Source: Brachycybe producta
Lineage: Eukaryota; Arthropoda; Diplopoda; Playtdesmida; Andrognathidae
NCBI GenBank assembly: GCA_036925085.1
Contig: JAUPFP010000022.1
Span: 185,001-249,000, forward strand
Direction of reading: 5' to 3'
Length of the DNA: 64,000 bases
The notes beneath the pieces were generated by a model that was not told the origin of the DNA, ran no database searches, and worked only from the letters and a program-made list of their open reading frames with translations. Below, one piece after another: positions 56,046 through 64,000 of the stretch (position 1 is the stretch's first letter; each line of letters begins with the position of its first letter). The position numbers were made by a program, and so were the translations under genes.

Positions 56046-56870
56046 ATGAACATTAGTAGACAAATAATATTACATTTTGAAATGTTTGTATTGACTGTGC
56101 AATTATTGTTTGAATTCTGCTACTTTTTTTTCTGCAGGCAAACAAAACAAGTTGTGTACTTAGTATGGGGAAGGCTTGCAAACATGTTTGTCGTTAGTAG
56201 TATTTAACTTTTTTTTATTTTTGTAGTTAAACCCAGTCTTGCAAAAAAATAATTGTTCATATTTCTTTTCCTTCATTTTCACAGTTAAGAAACCTTAATA
56301 ATTTGTAAAGAAACCCAATTTGTAAATTATCATTCATTTTTGACAAAATTGTCTTTTGGACTAATACCGGCAGTATACTAATTTCGAACTGTTGTGTTGG
56401 TCTTTGGACAGAATGACAGTAGCACAACCAAAGTTTCTAGCTGATTATGCATGGCCGTATGCAGCTTTATTATTGGGATTATGTAAAAACCATGTTGGTT
56501 TCTTACATGTGTTTACGATGCATGGCGATTACAACGCAAAAAAAAAGTCTATTAGGATACCGATTACCGAAAACGGCAAACTTTTGAAGTAATAAATTCA
56601 TAATAAAAAATGCGTTTCAGGAAATATAATATTCCTGAATTCAGACAGAAACATGCTAGAAATTGCTTTTGTTTTTCGTTTAGCAAATTAACTATGGAAA
56701 AAAATGGAATAAATGAAGAAATATTTTTAAGGATAATTAATTATCTAATTAAATTTAATTTTTTTTTTTTCAAATTAATTTCAGTTTTGTGGATAACCCT
56801 TAATGTAAAAGACCTATACTGGAAGCAGTGTTTGGAAGCTGGGACCGACACAAATTAATATTAATGCACA

Positions 56871-57556
56871 TGTAACACCCTGTAAATCGTGATCCCGCCA
56901 AAACCATAGCCTGGGGGGTAAACAACTCTCAACCGTCCCTCCCTCCTCTCTGACTCACCTTTCTGACTCATGCCCAAGCGGCGGATTGATACATAAAGGA
57001 CCATGGTCACTTGGACCTGGTTACACCTCGCAGGTGTACACAGGTCCAAGGTATAAAAGGACCATGTTCCTCTTTGTTCCTCAGTTCTTTCCTTTGCCTG
57101 TTTTTGAGATAAATTCCAAATCATGGGCCTGAGGATTCACCGTTAGTATTTTACTATTCACCCTTGTATCTGTACTTCTTACAAGGAATGAATAAAAGTG
57201 TTGTAACAAGAAGTAGCGTTGTCTTCATGTTTATGTAAATAACTTCTCTTCAGAGGCCGGAGGTTTCATAGGGCAGGAGCTATACGATTCTCAGCAGCTA
57301 CAACATCTTCTCTGGTCGGAATACCGATGGAGAAGATGTATATCAGCATCAACCGGAAGAGAGAGAGATGGCCGCCACTCTCCTGCATCGATTTCACCCC
57401 CATGCAGAAGAGTGACTACAATCTATCTCCATCCAGCTCTCTCTACAGCTCGGATCTTCTCTGTGCAGGTGTCATACTGCTCAGAGAAGAAACGAAAAGT
57501 AGAAAATGTCATCTAAAGGTTGGTAATAAAATATTGGTTGATGTCAAAAGCTCACA
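56871..57556 (+). mobile_element. Solo LTR of the 10-kb element family
   Basis: 686 bp, close to the LTRs at 25188 and 34753 but with scattered substitutions and a 2-bp length difference, so it is older. CACA flanks both sides (56867-56870 and 57557-57560). The hairpin (57010-57050) and TATA box are conserved. Confidence 0.9.
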
Positions 57557-57767
57557 CACACATCTAAACAGTAAGTGAAATATTTATTATGTATTCTATA
57601 ATAAAGCTCTACAGCACATTCAGAACTAAAAAGTGTTCATGAAATAAAGAATTAATTGATGTATATTTTAATTATTTGGTCATTGTTGGGGAAGTCTTGA
57701 CAATATTTTAACAAGAACGTTCTGGATGTTATGGCCTCTTTAAGGGTATTTTCATGATATAGAGACA

Positions 57768-58212
57768 CTTGCCCTAAAGGGACATTTGCCCTAAAAGGAC
57801 ATTTGCCCTAAAACCACTTTTTGGTTCTCTTTTCATATGGTTTAGTCTTTCAGTGGAGTATGTTAAATAGGTTCTGCTTGCTGCAGGTGCACAAAAAATG
57901 CCAAAGGATGTAAATTTACACTACTGATTAAGGCAAATGTAGTTTTAGGTCAAGTGGTTTTAGGGCAAATATTCCTTAAGGGCAAATGTCTCTAGGGCAA
58001 ATAGTTGTGGGACAAATGTCCATTTAGGGCAAATGGTTTTAGGGCAAATGTCTGTTTATGGCAAGTGGTTTTAGGGCAAATGTCTCTTTAGGGCAAATAG
58101 TTTTAGGGCAAATGATTTTATGACAAGTTCAATAGAGCACATGTCCCTTTAAGGCAAATGACTTTAGGGTAAATGTCCATTTAGGGCAAATGTCTTTAGG
58201 GCAAATGTATCC
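57768..58212. repeat. Degenerate (TTTAGGGCAAATGTC)n array with inverted halves
   Basis: The left part has CCCTAAA-GGACATTTG units (57772-57812). The right part (57928-58212) has a dozen or more TTTAGGGCAAATG units on the opposite strand. The two parts can therefore pair across a ~110-bp loop. It is non-coding. Confidence 0.75.
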
Positions 58213-60842
58213 ATTTTCATGTTGATATTTTTGAAAATCAACTTTTTATAGACCAAAAATTAAAAAAATATTATCTGCTTAAAGTTGGGCCATTTTCAGA
58301 CTCACATAAAAAGCTTATTTTGAAAGATATCAACCTGAAAAATACCGTAAATGATTTAACTACCCTTCAAGTTTCTAAAACAATCAAGTTTATATTTAAT
58401 TTTGCTTCTGTAAGACAGGTTAATTAGAGTCTGAGAGGCATATTTACACTTCTAAACCACCTTATTGGCCAAAAAGTAGCTATGATCTATATCTGAGTGC
58501 AAAAGATATTTTAGGATATTTTAAAAAATAAATCTTTTGTGAGATTTTTTTTCAAGAGAAGTCACTGTCTTTTCACGTTTTTATAATACAAAAAAGGATC
58601 AGAGCCAACTTTTGTTGAAAAGTTGGCTGGTAGCACCATCTTGTAGATTACATACAGATTCAAATTGTGATTCATAACTTTGAAAAAAGTCATGGCCTTT
58701 ATAAATATAAGTGTGAAAGAATACAGGTGTCGCCTAAGAATGATCATGGTCTATGCGAAAACGTGCAAAATGTTCTCATGTCAGTTGTAAAACATTAGGC
58801 TGTGAAATATTTGCTTTTTTAATGGAGTGTGCTATTTTGATGAATCGTAGAACGGTCAGTACAATTTAGAACAATAGTAGGAACAGTTGAAACAGTTGGA
58901 AGTTTAGATTTAGTTAAATTAGGCTTGTTGCAAGGGGTTCATCAATGTTGTCCATTGTTTTGAATGTTCCTTTCGTTGACCAATAGCTGGGGGCAGTACC
59001 CGCAGTCTTCCTACATCAAGCTTAATCTAACTAAACCTAATCTTCAGACTTCCTACTGTTCCACTGTTCTTCAAAATAACACTCTGCCCTCTTTTTGTGT
59101 TCATTTTGCACAATTTTTGTCAACCCAAGGTCAAGGATATTTTACCCATTCCCAACAACTTAAAACCTGGAAACCAAGAAAGTGATGAAAAGTTTTTGGG
59201 CAACTCAATTATTGTTGCTGTTTCAGTAAAAATAACGGGGTAAAATGATCAAGGTGCATGTCTTTTTTTAATAAAAAAAATAATATTAAATATTCATTAT
59301 TAATCCTAAACTTTGTTTTGACATTTTGTTTTGTTCAGTAAGTAGTTCTCAAGCAGGAATATGCAATTTATTACATTATCCCTTATTTGTAAATCCTATG
59401 GACCGACTTTAAACTTTAACATTTTTATTCTGAAAAATGAACAAGGGCACTAATCGTTAGCCGTGTTTAAACTGGGAACAGGCTGCATCTCAATATGTTT
59501 ACAAAATGTGTTTCTGTATCAAGTTTGAATGTTAAGTAAACTTGACTTGAACTTCAACCGTCGACTTTTGCTGTACGTCTCTTGAGTAATTATTAATATT
59601 TGTTAAATAATAAAGAAAGCCGAGTAAAGGCCACGTTTATTAGGACAAAAAGTATGCGACAACTTCTGTAATTTGACAGAACAATTGTTGAAAAGTGCAT
59701 GTGAAATGCAGTGTAAAACCCCATTTAAAATATTAGAGGAGCTTTTTTTTTTTCAAAACTCAAGAAGTGGAGTTAGCAAATTTGGCAGGAAATGCAAAAA
59801 CCGGAATCATTTAAAAGATATAATTAATTATTCTTGAAAAAAAGTCAAAATATGTATATTTTAGGAATAAAAACAATATAACAATGCTTCAATGCACTAA
59901 AATAATTTAATAGTGACTGATGAAGCCAATGTTTCGACTCAATTTGAAATCATCATCAGAACTGATAATAAAAACAAGGGATTCAAGGAACCCTATAGAA
60001 CTTTGTTGCATCGTATTAGGGGGAGGTTCAACTATGATAGCTGATTTACTATCTCTTTTACTTTATATTTAATTCAATTTGTTATTCTAGTTTTTAATTA
60101 ATTAAGATTACTGTTCTAAGTTTTATTTAATTTTTTTACTCTTCTAGTTTTTATTTAATTAAAATTTATTTGTCTATTTTTTATTAATTTTTTCTTTTAC
60201 TTTTTATTTAACTCAATTTGCTATTCTAGTTTTAATTCATTAACATTATTTTTCAATTTGTTACAAAACTAGAATATTAAGAAGCATATGTATAAATATA
60301 TTTAATTTATATTTTTAACTGTACTGGTACAATGTTAAGCTATGAGAATCATAACACATGACGTGTATAGTACTGGATGAGAGGGCAAAGGGGGTCTTTT
60401 TGTTTTAGATTGAGGATTAGAATATGACAATAGTGTGTTAAGTAAATATCTGATGTGACTCACAACATAAAATGAATTTATATCTACTTTTCTTCTATAG
60501 GAGAAGAAAAATAGATTTAAATTCATTTTATTATTTATATTAAATGATTAAAATAGTTCCAGTTAATTTAAAATTATGAAAATAAATAGGTAGCATCCTT
60601 GCAGAGTGTAGATTCATATAAAAGTTAGTTGATTATTCTACATGGCTCCGTTTTTGAGTTATATCGCCCTGACCGTTTTGTCAAAAATTAATCATAATTA
60701 ATAAACTACTGTATGAATTGATTTGATTTTGTAGTATGTTCATCAGCACATACCAACGTGCATAATGCAAAAAACTGCATTAAAATATATCTGTTCTGGA
60801 GAAATAACACCCAGAAGCACACACACACACACATACACATAG

Positions 60843-60886
<44 letters not shown>

Positions 60887-60985
60887 CCTTTTTGCACGAT
60901 CCTATAGTCCCTTTGTGCTCTGCTTTGCAGAGCAACAAAGGTCCAATGACGATTTAAATTTGACAAAACGAATTTTTTTCAATGG
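58213..60985. other. Unassigned, with duplicated-unit flank D
   Basis: 58200-58400 is a fold-back relic. 59300-59770 matches the upstream flank of gene A (20180-20590). (AC)n tracts lie at about 60820-60880. No exon was supported. Confidence 0.4.
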
Positions 60986-61839
60986 TGTGATGAATTCATT
61001 GTTTGTTATTCATCGTTTCTTTGAATCACCCTGTAGATTTCAAGTTATCCTTATAGGATGGGTTTCACCTCATGCTTGGGGGTGGTTGGGTGATATCCAG
61101 TCGATACCTCCCTACCCCCAGGATGAGTAAAAAACAGCAGAAGAATTGTATAGTCAATTCTTATAGGATAGTTCCTAGAAGAATTGACAATATAGAACTT
61201 TTTGCCAGTGAAACTCCGGTCAAGTGTAACGAAAAGGATGAAGAAGTCCTTTTTAAGATTCTTAATTGGATTTTATTGTTATATTTTGTTACATCTTATA
61301 GATGTTTTCGTTTTTAGATTGTTAATTAATTGAAGGTCCTGGTTGTGTCCAAGAGACTTTTACACACCTGGCACCTTTGTTTAACCATCATATGATTGTA
61401 TTGTATTAAGAGTATATAAGCAGGACCACTTGGATTAAGAATCAGACTGGCTAAATCTACAAAACTAGACACACCACTGATATCTCAATCCACGGCGTCT
61501 CGCTGTTTATTGAATAAATATCGTTGTAAATATATAAATCTATGTGTGGTCAGACATCAGACGTCAGACATCATGAGAGTCAGACTTAGATTTCAGCCGC
61601 CACTCAGCCAATGATTCGACCAGCAGAGAAGGAAGCCTCCAGCATCCACGTGTAAGAAGACATCTTAACGCTATTTTCTACCTCTGGGCTCCTGAGGTAC
61701 CGACCCTTGTGTTCCTGGTGGTTAAGTATACAACACAGGAGCCAATCGACCGAAAGACTTAATCATCAACATTCACTCGACACTTTCGAATGGCAAACAG
61801 AGATCTCTCTGCTAACCGTACGAAAACGGGAATGTTACA
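60986..61839 (+). mobile_element. Probable solo LTR, ~854 bp
   Basis: It begins TGTGATGAATTC and ends GGGAATGTTACA. ATGG flanks both sides (60982-60985 and 61840-61843). A TATA box (TATATAAG, 61413) is followed about 100 bp later by AATAAA (61513-61518), as expected for U3-R. No internal coding region is attached. Confidence 0.62.
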
Positions 61840-61843
61840 ATGG

Positions 61844-62530
61844 GATATAAAATTTAACAAAATATACAGCCAACCTCAAAAGGGACACAAAAACAGATAA
61901 ACTTTAAAATTGCACATAATTAAAAATATTTTTTTATTTAATATAATTTAATATAATTGTCAGTTTAAGACTGCATTGTCAAATAAGAGGAATTGAAAAA
62001 CAAATAGATGATTTAACTAAAATTTGCATAGGCAGCACTAAGGCCCTCAACATCAGACCTTTTATTTACAGTTTTATGACATCAGACCAACTAACAAACC
62101 AATTAGAAACTGATGACGCTCATAAAAGGGCAGGGCAAACGAAAAATTAGTGCTGGGCAGAGATGTCTGTTTTTCCTAGTGGTAAACAAAATGAAATAAA
62201 ATCGTTGTTCAAGTCAAAGAGTGACAACTTGTCAACATATGTTGCGTGTTGCCATTTACGTTTTAAAATTTTTTTTTAAAATATTCTAATATTTGATCAA
62301 TAGTTTTTAATGGATCTCTTCATTTTTTAGCTTCCTCTAAATTGTATTACCATATTTTATGCCTTTAATTTAATGTAATTGGTTTAGTAGAAAATTTGTT
62401 TTTTTTCTATCTCCTGAAAAATTTTAATTTTGGCAAATACAACGTTTTTGAAATCTCTGCACGCTTCAATTATTATAATCATATTCTGCCCATTTCCTAA
62501 AATAATCATTTTAGACTTTTATTAAATAAA
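61844..62530. other. Fold-back relic and dispersed repeat
   Basis: 62035-62158 is a decayed CAGGCA-family fold-back (GGCAGCACTAAG at the left, TTAGTGCTGGGCAG at the right). 62220-62455 is the inverted copy of 37030-37275. No gene is evident. Confidence 0.5.
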
Positions 62531-63073
62531 CTAGTGGGGTAACCCGTCATAAATGACGGGAGCAAAATTCACAGGCAATTGTGCCCAGCATTAGAATTTC
62601 TTTTCCTCCGCCCTTTAATGACGTCAGACCAAATAACAAACCAATTAGAAATTGATGACGTTCATAAAAGGGTGGAGCAAAAGAAATTCTAATGCTGGGC
62701 GCAATTGCCCGTGATAAACTGTAGTTTAATTTTGCTACTATTATCCCCTCCCTTTTTTATATTTGAAAGAGAAAATGAGTTTTTCATTTTCTCTGGTGTG
62801 CGCATGCGCGTCGTTTGTTCCTTTTTTACTCTTTTCATTTCAATTTCAGTCACCCCTCCACCTTTTTTCCTCCCTCCACGTTTCTCTCTCCCCCTCTACA
62901 CTTTATAAACCTTTTCCCCTTTCCAATTTAATATCATGGGGTTCTTGGATGGGAAGCCTGCAACATATAGTTGACCTTGAGAAAAAAAAGCAGTTCATTT
63001 ATTCAAATTTATATAAATTTTGACAAAGGTGTTTCTCCAGCGTTAGAGGAAAGACACCCATCCAGACCTCGGA
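62531..63073 (-). mobile_element. Helitron-like non-autonomous element (copy 2)
   Basis: In minus-strand sense it starts TCCGAGGTCTGG (63073) beside an AT-rich microsatellite. It ends with the perfect hairpin CCCGTCATTTATGACGGG, eight bases and CTAG-T (62531). A CAGGCAATTGTGCCCAGC fold-back (62572-62712) sits next to the hairpin. Confidence 0.72.
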
Positions 63074-63560
63074 TATTATATATAATAATTATTTGGACTC
63101 CACAACAAGATAAGAAATAATGAAATTGATTTTTATTTGAACTTTTATTTACATAATATATAATTTATATAAAAAAGTAATGCAAAAAAAGAAGTAAGAA
63201 ATATATTTATAGATTATAATGTCTTAATTATAATTAAGATGAACGATTTGAAAGTGCGGATTTAAGAAATATATTAATATTATTACAGTATAAACAAATT
63301 AGAAAAGGGAATAAGAAAACAAACGAAACCAAGATATATGGCACATTTTAAAACAAGAGAAGTTCTAATTAATTAATTGAAAGACAGATTAATTAATTAG
63401 CTTAATATTCATAAATAATAATAAAATAAATGTGCCACTCTCTCCATCAATCATCGAATTGATTGTCTCAACAAAAAACTAGAATTACAGAGAAGTAAAT
63501 GTTTATAAATTGAATCATCATTTATATATATTTATTATTATGAAGAGTTTTATTAAATTA
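63074..63560. other. Very AT-rich spacer
   Basis: Long runs of A and T and TA-rich words, with no exon or repeat family that I recognise. Confidence 0.4.
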
Positions 63561-64000
63561 CTAGTGGGGGTAACCCGTCATAAATGATGGGAGCCAAATT
63601 CACAGACAATTGTGCCCAGCATTAGAATTTCTTTTCCTCCACCCTTTTATGACGTCAGACCAAGTAACAAACCAACTAGAAATTGATGACGTTCATAAAA
63701 GGGCTGAGCAAAAGAAATTCTAATGCTGAGCACAGTTGCCTGTGATAAACTGTAGTTTAATTTTGCTACTATTATCCCCTCCCCTTTTTATATTTGAAAG
63801 AGAAAACGAGTTTTTCATTTTCTCTGGTGTGCGCATGCGTGTTGTTTGTTCCTTTTTTTACTCCTTTCAATTTCAGTTTCCCCCTCCCCCTTTTTTCCCC
63901 ATCCACGTTTCTCTCTCTCTCCCCTCTACACTTTCCAACCTTTTCCGCTCTCCAATTTAATATCATGGGGTTCTTGGATGGGAAGAGTGCAACATACCGT
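63561..64000 (-). mobile_element. Helitron-like element (copy 3), cut by the window end
   Basis: It has the same CTAG (63561-63564) and hairpin end as copy 2, the same internal fold-back (63603-63742) and pyrimidine-rich body. It continues past 64000. Confidence 0.7.

Noticed and set aside
60706-60966. Cys/Val-rich frame (CVCVCV...)
   Set aside because: It is a translation of the (AC)n dinucleotide repeat.

Overview
This window is from a eukaryotic, almost certainly invertebrate animal genome. It is AT-rich, has spliced genes with canonical GT/AG borders and TATA promoters, and is dense with transposable elements: RTE-type LINE, LTR elements with 4-bp target duplications, hAT, Harbinger-like, Tc1 and Helitron-like repeats. 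I cannot name the species. The gene content (six-cysteine CSalpha-beta defensin-like peptides) would fit an arthropod or mollusc.

The main finding is a tandem array of four related genes on the minus strand, assembled here from short exons that simple ORF calling misses. Each unit has a TATA promoter with a CACGTG box at a fixed distance, a non-coding first exon, a second exon coding for a signal peptide (with or without a histidine-rich tail), a phase-1 intron, and a third exon coding for a cationic six-cysteine peptide (C-x8/10-C-x3-C-x8-C-x6/12-C-x-C). Gene A lies at 15.6-19.0 kb, B at 24.7-36.4 kb, C at 44.9-50.2 kb and D at 52.4-56.0 kb. A, C and D look intact. B is a pseudogene: its start codon is cut off by an LTR insertion, it has in-frame stops, and its cysteine-coding part is deleted. 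Between the genes, the duplicated units have been rearranged mainly by transposon insertions.

From 1 to 15 kb I see one host exon, the first coding exon of an SLC5-type sodium/solute symporter (10427-10540, minus strand, phase-0 donor). The rest of that gene should lie toward or beyond the window start. The remaining sequence here is inverted-repeat elements, two large minisatellites and unassigned AT-rich DNA.

A 10.25-kb LTR retrotransposon (25188-35440) sits in intron 2 of pseudogene B. Its 688-bp LTRs look identical, its target duplication is ATTG, and its primer-binding site resembles the tRNA-Ala 3' end. It has an open gag-protease frame and a second long frame of unknown function, but no reverse transcriptase, RNase H or integrase, so it appears non-autonomous and young. 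A solo LTR of the same family is at 56871-57556, and three other solo LTRs of other families are present.

A full-length RTE-type LINE (41410-44660, 19-bp target duplication, open endonuclease/reverse-transcriptase frame) lies downstream of gene C. An internally deleted relative is at 23204-24250. The 57-64 kb end holds solo LTRs, degenerate repeats and two Helitron-like elements.
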